Below, piece by piece: positions 41,497 through 49,392 of a stretch of DNA of 49,392 nt; the stretch's first letter is position 1; every line of letters begins with the position of its first letter. A model generated the notes under the pieces. The model had not been told where the DNA came from, searched no databases, and worked only from the letters and a program-made list of their open reading frames with translations. A program made the position numbers and the translations under genes. This stretch comes from CAZUSO01 sp964622775 (GTDB lineage Bacteria; Bacteroidota; Bacteroidia; Chitinophagales; Chitinophagaceae), in contig CAZUSO010000019.1 in assembly GCA_964622775.1 (NCBI GenBank), positions 1 to 49,392 on the forward strand, read 5' to 3'.

Positions 41497-41958
41497 ATGA
41501 AAAAGATATTATCAATTTCTCTGATTGTAATCGTTTCCATTATATGTACAGCCTGCAAAAAAGATAAACCCAGGCAATACTCTTATTGGAAAATAAACGG
41601 GCAAGAGTTTTCTACTAACGATACAAAGTATTCTATCGCAAAAAATGGATCTGATTTAACCTCTTATGGCAGTAATAGCTTTTCATTTTATAATCTTGGC
41701 TACGGGGTGCCATCTACAGCATTTACTGTAGGTCAACATTTGTTGTCGCCTGATACTATTAGCAATGATCCAGAATTATTGCATGCCTATTTTAAGTATA
41801 ATGATATAATATACTCGCCCATGCCAGATCATAATGACACGATTGTCGTTTCAATGCCAAATCAAAAAATTAGATATACATTATATCCGTCTTGGTTTGT
41901 GAATAAAAATAATGCTAATGACAGTGTATTGATAGAAGGTACTTTTAACGAACCTTAA
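41497..41958 (+). CDS. diverged small lipoprotein, array copy 4
   Basis: 153 residues. Lipoprotein signal (ICTAC, Cys near residue 20), then KKDKPRQYSYWKINGQEF, which mirrors the WYIDGKKYE block of copies 1-3 at the same distance from the lipid Cys. It is AT-rich compared with them. It is followed after 13 bases by the intact GH16-like 5' region, so it is probably its operon partner and arrived with it. Confidence 0.7.
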   Translation: MKKILSISLIVIVSIICTACKKDKPRQYSYWKINGQEFSTNDTKYSIAKNGSDLTSYGSNSFSFYNLGYGVPSTAFTVGQHLLSPDTISNDPELLHAYFKYNDIIYSPMPDHNDTIVVSMPNQKIRYTLYPSWFVNKNNANDSVLIEGTFNEP

Positions 41959-41971
41959 AAAAATAAAATTT

Positions 41972-44204
41972 ATGAAAAAGATTTATAATTCACTTATTAT
42001 GCCCCTAAGCATTGCTATAGCTCTAACAAGCCATGCCCAAAACGGCACGCTTCCGCCAGTTAACTTTAATGGAAGCACTTATTTATGCGATGATGCATCT
42101 TACAAATTAGTATTCTTTGATGATTTTAACGGAACAAATATTGACCATACAAAATGGAATACCTATACCTCATGGGATGGCATGAAAAGAGGAATAGCAC
42201 CTGGCGATACGATTTACGGCGACCATCAATACTGGAAAGGAGCAAGAACTTGTAATATTAATGCATTATTTAAAGATGAAAATGTTGTAGTAAATGGTGG
42301 CACTTGTAAATTGTTGCTAAGAAATGAATCTTATACATGGAATTGCCCCACATGCATTGATGGTGATACTGTTATTTCAAAATATCTTACTGCCGGAGAA
42401 ATCGTTACACCGTTTCATTTCACGCCTAACGGAACAAACAACTTCTACAATTCGGGCAAGTTTGAAGCTAAAATCAAATTTCCGATAATCAAGGGTGCAT
42501 GGTGTGCTTTTTGGACTTGGAATGGGACAGGAATTAACGAAATAGATATTGCTGAAGCATGGGGAGGGAATGTCCCATGGTTTCCTTTAGGGTTAATAAA
42601 TAATCAACGCGATAACACATACAATTTACATGCATGGGCACCTAAACCGGGTAGTTTAAATATTTATAATCTTCCTAATCCTGCTTCTCTTAACAATAGA
42701 TATCCCAATCAAAACTGGTGGAGCTGGATAACAGGCAGTTATCATCACCAGGAAGATTGGCATATCTATACATGCGAGTGGGATACCTCATCAATTAAAA
42801 CATACTTAGATGGTGTATTGATTAACACAATTTGGAAATATTACAAAAATCAATTGCTTGCTTATTATAATGGTAATAATTGGATTACGTATTATGTAAA
42901 GGTACCTTCAGGCTGTACTCCAAGTTCTGGCGCATGGCATGTTACGGAAGGATTTCCATATAACGACAGCTCACAATCTCATTTAAGATTAAGTACAGGC
43001 TTTACAAAAGACCAAACTGGAACATCAGGCAGCAATTATACATTAGGACAAATGGAGATAGATTACGTAAAGATCTGGCAGCGCCACCCTGAGCAGGACG
43101 GGCATTCGGATATCTGTAGCTACAACGGCACTTTACCGGTCATCAGCGGCCCTGCTGTTGCCGGCAGCTCCTATACCTTCACCGTTACCAACCCGGTGCC
43201 AGGCGGCTACTGGACCAGCAGCAGCGGCTTCGTGATCAGCAGCTCTAACTCCAGCAGTGCAACGCTGCAATACACCGGGCAGTCCGGGTATCTTTCCCAT
43301 GCGGTATCCTATGTTTACAGCCCCGCTATACCCGGTTGCCCTGTCAAAAATGTTACGAAATATTTCTATACGGATCTTCAGTTGCCGGAGCCTTTTCAGC
43401 CGGTGTCCATTCTTGAGGCTCAGATTGACAATACCGATATGCACCAGTTTGTCCTTGCCAGAACGGATGCTTCGCCGGATATGGGCCTGCATAACGGGGA
43501 AGCGCAATATTCTTGGGATATTTACTTCAGCCTGGGAGCGGACACGCCCCGAAACCTCGTTCATTACAGCACGGAAGGCAAGTTCGCTTCCACGCCATTC
43601 CTTGATTTTCAGGGCAGAAAGAAATATTATCTTAAATGGGTGCTTACCGTGGCCACGCCTTATGATACGGCTTCCTGGTCCGGTGTGCGCAACTCCCGGA
43701 GCGAGATGTACCGCCAGAAGAACGACAGCGCGCTCTGGCATTTTTCTGCCCTTATTACCGATACGGCTAAGTATGAATCCGCAGTATATAACCGTGTGCT
43801 GAATAATATGGTGGGCGAGGATGCCGACTCCATAGACATCCTGAGCATGATCAACCAGGTCAGGATGGAAGAGCTGGAGCCTTACCTGATCATAGATACC
43901 GCCCAAATGCAGTCGATGCGTGGCATTGCCGGCAGTATGGAGCCCGTATCCACGAAAATATATCCCAATCCCACCGGTAACCTGCTGAATATTGAGCCGG
44001 GAGAACCGGTATGGGAGCGGAGTTCCGGTAAATATTGATATATACAGCATAACCGGTAAGCTCGAAAGGCGGGTTAGCCTGGAATTTACGACAGGCGCCG
44101 TCCATACTATGGACATTCATGACCTGGCTCCCGGCCTGTATTTTGTGGAAATCAGGCAGGGCGCGGTTGTGGAAAGACATAAGCTGCTGAAAACCGGCTC
44201 GTAA
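41972..44204 (+). CDS. secreted GH16-family glycoside hydrolase with T9SS sorting domain, frameshifted near the end
   Basis: The open frame 41972-44038 gives 688 residues. A signal peptide (SHAQ, about 1-22) is followed by a GH16-like fold with the catalytic pattern E-I-D-I-A-E (Glu190, Asp192, Glu195; NEIDIAEAWGG), which should cleave a beta-glucan-type polysaccharide. From about residue 370 an Ig-like and unknown region follows. A type A sorting domain begins STKIYPNPTGNLLNIEPGEP, but the frame ends at 44038. The rest (VNIDIYSITGKLERRV ... LAPGLYFVEIR) is in the +1 frame to 44204. Base composition shifts sharply at about 43,080 from AT-rich to GC-rich, so the gene looks chimeric. Confidence 0.75.
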
Positions 44205-44279
44205 AATTGTTGTGCATCGTTATCCGTTCATCGGAATTATCCGGCCTCGCTCTATGCCGTAGGTGAGGACGGATATCCC

Positions 44280-44516
44280 GTGAAAAACAAAATATCTCCG
44301 CTATCGTATTCTTGCGATGCAAAATGCAATAAAAAAATAAGGTATAAAATTCAGGTACATGGTCGCAGGTTTACTGCGTATAACCTGCAACAGCGCTTGG
44401 GGTGTCTGCGCTCAGAGACCGTTTACCGCTGCGACATTTCAGAGAAACACCGAACTTATTCTTTGAACACTGCACTGAACCGGCATTATCCGCCATTGCT
44501 GACTGTTGTTGTTATG
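44280..44516. repeat. structured intergenic repeat R, copy 3
   Basis: Matches copies 1 and 2 from GTGAAAAA through GAACACT, and copy 1 further to about TTATCCG...GCTGTTG. The 24-base hairpin (44365-44388) has the same orientation as copy 1. Several substitutions make it the most diverged copy. It lies between the GH16 gene and the convergent 44536 gene. Confidence 0.7.
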
Positions 44517-44535
44517 CCAATAACAATCCTTTGCC

Positions 44536-45354
44536 TTATTCCGCCAGCCGGTAAATATCCAGCCGGTCATTATGCAATACATATAAACGATTCCGCCCGG
44601 TGCGAACCGACCGGATATCACCGGCCTGGTGCAGCAAAATCACCCTTTCCTTATTCGATTTCATATCGTAAGCAAATAAGGAATCCTGTACCCTGTAGAT
44701 CAGTTGAGCGCCGATCACCTGTACGGTTGCCGAATGATAAAAGGGCAGGACATTCAGATAGGTTCCAAAACGATCAAAAGTGTATATGCCCTGAATGCTG
44801 TCCACCATATAAACTTTATAATTCCGCTCCAGCAAAGACTGCGGAGCCGGAAATGCATCGGTTTCCATCCGCAGGTCATTACTGCTGACCACGACCTGCA
44901 ATTGTTCATCAATTTTTTTCAGCCGGGCATTGAGCATATCATAGACCCAGATCATCCCGTCGGAAGATATGCCCACCGCCGGCGGGTTCAGTATATTCAG
45001 CTTTTTCAGATCCAGCTCCAGCTTGGGAGAAAGCATTTTGTCCAATAAAACGATCTTGGAAAATGCGGGGTAATACAGCAAAACCTTCAATGGATTGCCA
45101 GCATCTATCCAGCCAATTTCACCATTGGAAACACTCCGGTAAAATGCGGAACTGTCGCCATCTGCCGTGAAGCGAACAAAACTGTTGCCGGCAAAAGCAA
45201 TATATACATTCCCGCTTTCGTCTGTGGTCATCATTTGGGGGGTCGTCAACGGAACCGAGCGTATCAATTCCTGAGCAAATGCCATTTGCCATCCGCACAA
45301 TAAGGTAATCAGTAGCTGTATGCTTCTTTTTTTCAAAATAAAAAACAGATTCAT
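44536..45354 (-). CDS. secreted beta-propeller-like protein
   Basis: 272 residues. Signal peptide (about 1-27, ending FAQ), then repeated strand blocks of 40-45 residues each with a D-E/x-G-N or D-G-x-I/V turn (DESGNVYIAFAG, SSDGMIWVYD, RVQDSLFAYD, TGRNRLYVLH). This pattern suits a six-bladed propeller. Such proteins are common beside Bacteroidota competence and surface genes. It is monocistronic here. Confidence 0.65.
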   Translation of the reverse strand: MNLFFILKKRSIQLLITLLCGWQMAFAQELIRSVPLTTPQMMTTDESGNVYIAFAGNSFVRFTADGDSSAFYRSVSNGEIGWIDAGNPLKVLLYYPAFSKIVLLDKMLSPKLELDLKKLNILNPPAVGISSDGMIWVYDMLNARLKKIDEQLQVVVSSNDLRMETDAFPAPQSLLERNYKVYMVDSIQGIYTFDRFGTYLNVLPFYHSATVQVIGAQLIYRVQDSLFAYDMKSNKERVILLHQAGDIRSVRTGRNRLYVLHNDRLDIYRLAE

Positions 45355-45709
45355 CCAAAAATAATAAAACAGCCTGTCATTTTTAGGAATTAGCTGATAT
45401 TAATCATTGTGTGCCCTGCCGATAGCAACCGGTTATGGCATTTGACCCGGCACAGCAGACATCATGTTAACGGAAAATTTATTTTTCAAAAAAACCATTC
45501 ATCCCCGGCGTATATTTTTCATCTTCATCCTTATCGCCTCTATTATAGCGCATAAGACGGTCTCCAAATTATGCTGCACGACGGTAATTACGGCAATTTG
45601 CAGGGAAGAATTCCGGATTCCCCCGAAAGCGAATTTATACAGTTTATATCCTGCGAGATTTTATTTATCTTCGTAGCTTCATTTTCATCACACATTTTAT
45701 TTATTTATT

Positions 45710-46123
45710 ATGGCATTAGAAGTAACAGGAAGACTACACACCAAGTTTCCCGTACAACACATCAAAGAAAATTTTTCAAAAAGGGAATTTGTATTAGAGC
45801 TTACCGAGGAAAGCCCCAGTGGAATGGTATTTACCAATTATGCCTCTTTCCAGTTGGTCAACAATAATTGTGCGGTTATTGACAAATTCAATGAAGGCGA
45901 AATGCTAAAGGTCAGCTTCAATATCCGGGGCAATCGCTGGGAGCGCGACGGGCAGGTACGCTATATTACCAACCTCAACGCCTGGCGTGTAGAGTATGCC
46001 GACCATACCGCAGACCAGATGCCGGCACAGCAGACGAATTATGGCGCACCGCAGCAACCACCGCAGCAGCCGGTACAAAATCAGCCTAATCCCGGAAGAC
46101 AAGATGATGATTTGCCCTTTTAA
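45710..46123 (+). CDS. DUF3127 family single-stranded-DNA-binding-like protein
   Basis: 137 residues. An OB-fold-like N-terminal domain (1-98; LEVTGRLHTKFPVQH, REFVLELTEES, VSFNIRGNRWERDG) matches DUF3127 of Bacteroidota. A Gln/Pro-rich linker follows, and an acidic tip DDDLPF resembles the SSB C-terminal protein-interaction tail. It is cytoplasmic. A strong terminator follows at 46157. The 355 bases upstream hold no convincing gene. Confidence 0.85.
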   Translation: MALEVTGRLHTKFPVQHIKENFSKREFVLELTEESPSGMVFTNYASFQLVNNNCAVIDKFNEGEMLKVSFNIRGNRWERDGQVRYITNLNAWRVEYADHTADQMPAQQTNYGAPQQPPQQPVQNQPNPGRQDDDLPF

Positions 46124-46156
46124 TCCTACATTTCAACATTAATAATCCTCTTTTTC

Positions 46157-46198
46157 AAAGCCTTGCCCTGTTGTTTTACGCAAGGCTTTATTATTTTT
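46157..46198 (+). terminator. rho-independent terminator after the DUF3127 gene
   Basis: A 9-bp stem AAAGCCTTG / CAAGGCTTT (46157-46165 and 46181-46189), then ATTATTTTTG. Confidence 0.85.
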
Positions 46199-46233
46199 GT
46201 TCTTTACTCATGCACAGATAAATATACAAATTG

Positions 46234-47829
46234 ATGAAATCTCTTAGTCGCAGTCTGATCGTATTCATCTTAGGATGCTCCCTTCTACTCATTAGTTCAT
46301 GCAGCCCGACATCCAACCGCGAAAAATATATCCCCGAAGATGCCATGACGGTGCTGACTGTAAACGGCAGCAAACTCGGTAAAAAAATCGTCTGGGAAGT
46401 CCTGTTCAGCGGAGATCTTTTTAAAAACATGAAGTCGGAAGATGCCAAAAAAACGGGTATCGACCTGATGAACACCTTTTATGTTTATGCTCTTCCTGAT
46501 CAGCGCCTGAGTGGTAAAGTGAAAATAATTGCGCTTGTCCCGCTCAGGAATAAAGGGGACTGGGTAGCTTTTATGAAAAACAATTACCCCGGATTTCAGG
46601 AAAAAAGTGAACAGGGATTTCATTCGGCGCCGCTTCAGGCCAATATGGTTGCGGGGTGGAATGACAAAACCGCCGTGCTTGTTTTTACGCCGGAAGGTTA
46701 TGGGTCGGGAGATAACAATACCCCGGCCATCCTTAGTGAAACATTGAACGCCACATTCCATATTGATGAAAAAGCTTCGATATCCGGCAATACAAAATTC
46801 AGGATGCTTCAACAGGAAAACTATGATGTCGGGCTTTGGTTGAATTATGAAAGGATGGTGCAGAGCCTTTCACAAATCCAAATGGGTATGGCAGCGCTTC
46901 TTTCCGGTCAGGCCGGCTTTGCACGGGAAGGCTATATGGTCTCCGGTTTCAATTTTGAACAGGGTAAGATTAGCGGTGATTTAAAATATTTCGGAAACCC
47001 TGCCATGCTGGACATCATGAAACAAATGATCCCGGAACGCTATAATGATGAATTGATCCAACGAATGCTTCCGGGAAAACCGGCAGCAGTAACCAGTCTC
47101 CATTTTAACCCGCAAAGCATCAAATCCATGTTAGATACGATGGGCAATACGGCGCTCATCAACGATCAGCTTGCAGAGCAGGGCCTGACCATTGACGGTA
47201 TCCTGAGTTGTTTTAGCGGCGATTTCCTCTTTACCGCTTCCGATGTAACCACCTCCCTGAAAACCGAAACATATAGCTACAATGGCCATACCGATACCTT
47301 CGGCAAAAATGAAACCTCCGCAAACTGGATGGTTTCTTTTAAAGTAAAGGAACAAGCGGCTTTGGATAAACTGATACAGATTTTTATCAATGAAAATATG
47401 CTCGCCGGGAAAGGAGAAAATCTTTTTGCCCTGGAAGGCACAAATACCTTAATGTCGGTGCGGGATGGTTATGCAGTCATAACAGGGAATGAACAAAACA
47501 TCAGTCATTTCTTTTCCGGGCCGGGCGCAGGGCGCGCCGATATCCCGGCCGAAGTAGGCAATAACCCGATAGGGGTTTTTATAGACATGAAGGCTCTTGC
47601 TCCGGTTTTCGAATCCGGCAGATCCGCATCGTCATTACAGAATCGTACAAAATCGCTGCTGGAGACTATTGTGGCGTATGGAGGAAAAATATCGGGCGAC
47701 CATGCATCGATCCATTTTGATATTAATTTTCAAAATAAAGGTGAGAATAGTCTCCTGCAAATCATCAAAGCAGCCACACAGGTTTCCGGTACCGAGCCGA
47801 AAAGTCCTGATGCTGTAAGCCTGAGGTAA
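46234..47829 (+). CDS. DUF4836 family lipoprotein
   Basis: 531 residues from ATG 46234 (a TTG one codon upstream is unnecessary). Lipoprotein signal with LISSC (Cys near residue 22). The mature protein starts IPEDAMTVLTVNGSKLGKK, the usual beginning of the DUF4836 family of Bacteroidota outer-membrane lipoproteins. It has a two-domain beta/alpha layout and no catalytic motif. Function is unknown. It lies between the DUF3127 terminator and lepB. Confidence 0.82.
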   Translation: MKSLSRSLIVFILGCSLLLISSCSPTSNREKYIPEDAMTVLTVNGSKLGKKIVWEVLFSGDLFKNMKSEDAKKTGIDLMNTFYVYALPDQRLSGKVKIIALVPLRNKGDWVAFMKNNYPGFQEKSEQGFHSAPLQANMVAGWNDKTAVLVFTPEGYGSGDNNTPAILSETLNATFHIDEKASISGNTKFRMLQQENYDVGLWLNYERMVQSLSQIQMGMAALLSGQAGFAREGYMVSGFNFEQGKISGDLKYFGNPAMLDIMKQMIPERYNDELIQRMLPGKPAAVTSLHFNPQSIKSMLDTMGNTALINDQLAEQGLTIDGILSCFSGDFLFTASDVTTSLKTETYSYNGHTDTFGKNETSANWMVSFKVKEQAALDKLIQIFINENMLAGKGENLFALEGTNTLMSVRDGYAVITGNEQNISHFFSGPGAGRADIPAEVGNNPIGVFIDMKALAPVFESGRSASSLQNRTKSLLETIVAYGGKISGDHASIHFDINFQNKGENSLLQIIKAATQVSGTEPKSPDAVSLR

Positions 47830-47985
47830 GTACGGCAGCGCTTTCGGATTTACCGAATGCCTGCGTCTATTCACCGACTGATAACGATAAATGCGCTGTT
47901 TTTAACGGGTAAAAACAAAATAACCACGATTACTTGGTACTTTCGCAATGTATAATTCCATACTGTTCATCTTAACAATTAAAAA

Positions 47986-49185
47986 ATGCGCTTAGCCTTC
48001 TGGAGAAAGAAAAAGGAAAATAAAAAAAAGAAGCCGGCCTGGCGGGAATGGCTGGATGCGGCATTGTTTGCCATAGTTGCGGCTACGCTTATCCGAACCT
48101 TTTTTATCGAAGCCTATACGATTCCTTCCGAATCTATGGAAGGTACTATGCTGGTGAATGATTATCTTTTTGTGAGCAAGCTCGCCTACGGGCCGCGGCT
48201 CCCGATGACTCCGCTGGCGGTTCCCTTAGTGCATAATACGATGCCTTTATTTGGCGGAAAGTCGTATTCCGAAGCCGTACACTGGAATTATCACCGTTTA
48301 CCCGGTTTTGGAAAGGTAGAGCGCTATGACGTAGTCGTATTTAATTTCCCGAACAATGACACCGCTATGCTGGACATGCCGGCCAACGACTATTATCAGC
48401 AGGTTCGCGCTTTAGGCAGGGAGCTTGTTTGGGCTCAGCATGAGATTGTTACCCGACCGGTGGATAAAAAGGAAAACTATATCAAGCGATGCGTGGGCGT
48501 TCCGGGTGATCAGTTGGAAGTAAGAGACGGTTTGCTGTATGTAAACGGTAAACCGGCTCCCGTTTTTCCGCATCAGCGTACTGAATATTTAGTGCGGACC
48601 TCCAATCCGAATTTCTATATCGGCAGTGATTTTTCTGATGATAACGGCGGTGTCGCCCTGCACAACCGGCTACCTGAAGGATTAGTGTATGAGATGGAAT
48701 ATCAGGCTGCGGAACAGGTAAAGCAATTCAATGGCGTTACGGGGGTTACACCCTATGTTTCCAAACCCAAAGGCATAAGCGGGATGCCTGCGGAATGGAC
48801 ATATCCTTATGATACCCTGCATTATCACTGGAACCAGGATAATTACGGCCCCCTGCGTATTCCTAAAAAAGGAGAAACCGTAACGCTGACGCCGGAAAAT
48901 ATTTCCCTGTACCGCCGCGTTATCGAGATTTATGAGGAAAACAAGTTTGAAGATCGTGGCGGGCAATATGTCATCAATGGGAAGGTTACTAATCAATATA
49001 CCTTCCGGATGAATTATTACTGGATGATGGGAGATAACCGGCACAACTCACTTGATTCCCGGTATTTCGGATTTGTTCCCGAAGATCATATTGTGGGCAA
49101 AGCCTCCTTTGTATGGCTGAGCTATGGTCAGAACGGTATCCGGTGGAGCCGGCTGCTCCGCGGCGTTAAAACCTTAGAACAATAA
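47986..49185 (+). CDS. lepB: signal peptidase I
   Basis: 399 residues, long as usual for Bacteroidota. Basic N-terminus, one membrane segment (about 22-40), catalytic Ser50 (PSESME) and Lys167 (NYIKRCVGVPGD), and the C-terminal signature GDNRHNSLDSRYFGFVP. The family inserts a large extra domain between the Lys and the final box. It cleaves signal peptides of exported proteins on the outer face of the inner membrane. It is followed by a strong terminator at 49213. Confidence 0.97.
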   Translation: MRLAFWRKKKENKKKKPAWREWLDAALFAIVAATLIRTFFIEAYTIPSESMEGTMLVNDYLFVSKLAYGPRLPMTPLAVPLVHNTMPLFGGKSYSEAVHWNYHRLPGFGKVERYDVVVFNFPNNDTAMLDMPANDYYQQVRALGRELVWAQHEIVTRPVDKKENYIKRCVGVPGDQLEVRDGLLYVNGKPAPVFPHQRTEYLVRTSNPNFYIGSDFSDDNGGVALHNRLPEGLVYEMEYQAAEQVKQFNGVTGVTPYVSKPKGISGMPAEWTYPYDTLHYHWNQDNYGPLRIPKKGETVTLTPENISLYRRVIEIYEENKFEDRGGQYVINGKVTNQYTFRMNYYWMMGDNRHNSLDSRYFGFVPEDHIVGKASFVWLSYGQNGIRWSRLLRGVKTLEQ

Positions 49186-49212
49186 AGCGATTATTTTTGA
49201 AAATAGCACAGT

Positions 49213-49243
49213 AAAAATGCCCGGTTCTTCCGGGCATTTTATT
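49213..49243. terminator. terminator after lepB
   Basis: An AAAATGCCCGG / CCGGGCATTTT stem with a 5-base loop, followed by ATT. The stem is symmetric with A and T flanks, so it can work in both directions and also end the minus-strand sequence to the right. Confidence 0.85.
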
Positions 49244-49267
49244 GTATATGGTGGTGCCATGCCAATC

Positions 49268-49392
49268 TTAAACGATGTATTGATATTCTTCCGACGGCGG
49301 AGTGTATCCCAATGCCAGGCGCCGGCGCTGTCCTGGCGCCGGCGCTTAAATTCTGGAAAGGCATAGCGCTCTTTGGTTACCGCAGCAGGGTG
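49268..49392 (-). pseudogene. possible IS3-type transposase C-terminal remnant, partial at window edge
   Basis: On the minus strand a frame ending at 49268 reads QRRRLALGYTPPSEEYQ-YIV*, which resembles the C-terminal RRRHSALGYxxPxEY end of IS3-family transposases. A stop lies about 15 codons upstream in this frame, next to a duplicated GGCGCCGGCGCT, so the gene would be broken. Evidence is short, and the sequence continues beyond the window. Confidence 0.3.
49318..49346. repeat. direct repeat of a GC palindrome
   Basis: GGCGCCGGCGCT occurs at 49318-49329 and again at 49335-49346, 5 bases apart. Each copy contains the palindrome GGCGCC and AGCGCCGGCGC-like symmetry. It may have arisen by slippage. 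Confidence 0.7.

Noticed and set aside
45464..45867. ORFs between the propeller-like and DUF3127 genes
   Set aside because: They overlap the DUF3127 start in other frames and show no motif or start context; the region is considered non-coding.

Overview
The window is chromosomal DNA of a member of the Bacteroidota, probably near Chitinophagaceae/Sphingobacteriia. This rests on promoters of the TTG-N19/20-TAnnTTTG type, lipoproteins with FASC lipoboxes, a type IX secretion sorting domain, DUF3127 and DUF4836 family proteins, and a long LepB. It falls into two parts. About 1-29,710 is AT-rich integrated DNA. 29,711-49,392 is the more GC-rich host chromosome, interrupted by one AT-rich restriction gene and one AT-rich stretch in a secreted-hydrolase locus.

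Integrated part. The right boundary is exactly the 3' end of mnmE: the 15-bp core at 29711-29725 encodes the last residues and stop of MnmE (CIGK*). The same 15 bp recur at 161-175. A one-mismatch version at 14322-14341 again encodes FCIGK*, with other codons. I read this as a tandem array of related elements: A (about 161-14,341), B (about 14,322-29,725), and the end of a third one at 1-175, whose sequence resembles the right end of B. A and B share a core of tyrosine recombinase, small HTH protein and DUF3987-type primase/helicase. No capsid, portal, terminase, relaxase or type IV secretion gene is visible, so they look like satellites or non-conjugative islands.

Element A cargo: a two-gene hypothetical/membrane pair (318-2411), an XRE regulator divergent from a DNA-glycosylase-like protein with two palindromic operators (2424-3374), membrane and secreted proteins, a solitary OLD-family ATPase/TOPRIM nuclease, a membrane protein and a HEPN-motif protein. 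The modules in the right half of A are separated by two families of AT-rich repeats containing GTAAG(C/T)TTT units.

Element B cargo: a CBASS locus at 14,443-18,253, made of an E2-like protein, a CD-NTase and an S-NUDIX-like protein, plus two very small genes. It is divergent from an XRE regulator and ImmA/IrrE metallopeptidase pair that resembles CapH/CapP. Then come a PD-(D/E)XK-like nuclease divergent from a three-gene set ending in a GIY-YIG protein, and a SymE-like toxin. The core operon carries an HDAC-fold deacetylase gene overlapping the integrase and followed by an overlapping unknown gene.

Host part. Here lie mnmE (with two in-frame low-complexity repeat insertions), a transglutaminase membrane protein, an omega-amidase-like nitrilase, a PEGA-like secreted protein, and an Mrr-type restriction enzyme bracketed by direct copies of a structured intergenic repeat. 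They are followed by a decayed tandem array of small lipoproteins and GH16-like secreted hydrolases with a response-regulator gene broken by an in-frame stop, a third copy of the intergenic repeat, a beta-propeller-like secreted protein, a DUF3127 protein, a DUF4836 lipoprotein, lepB, and a possible transposase remnant at the right edge. No rRNA, tRNA or CRISPR array was seen.
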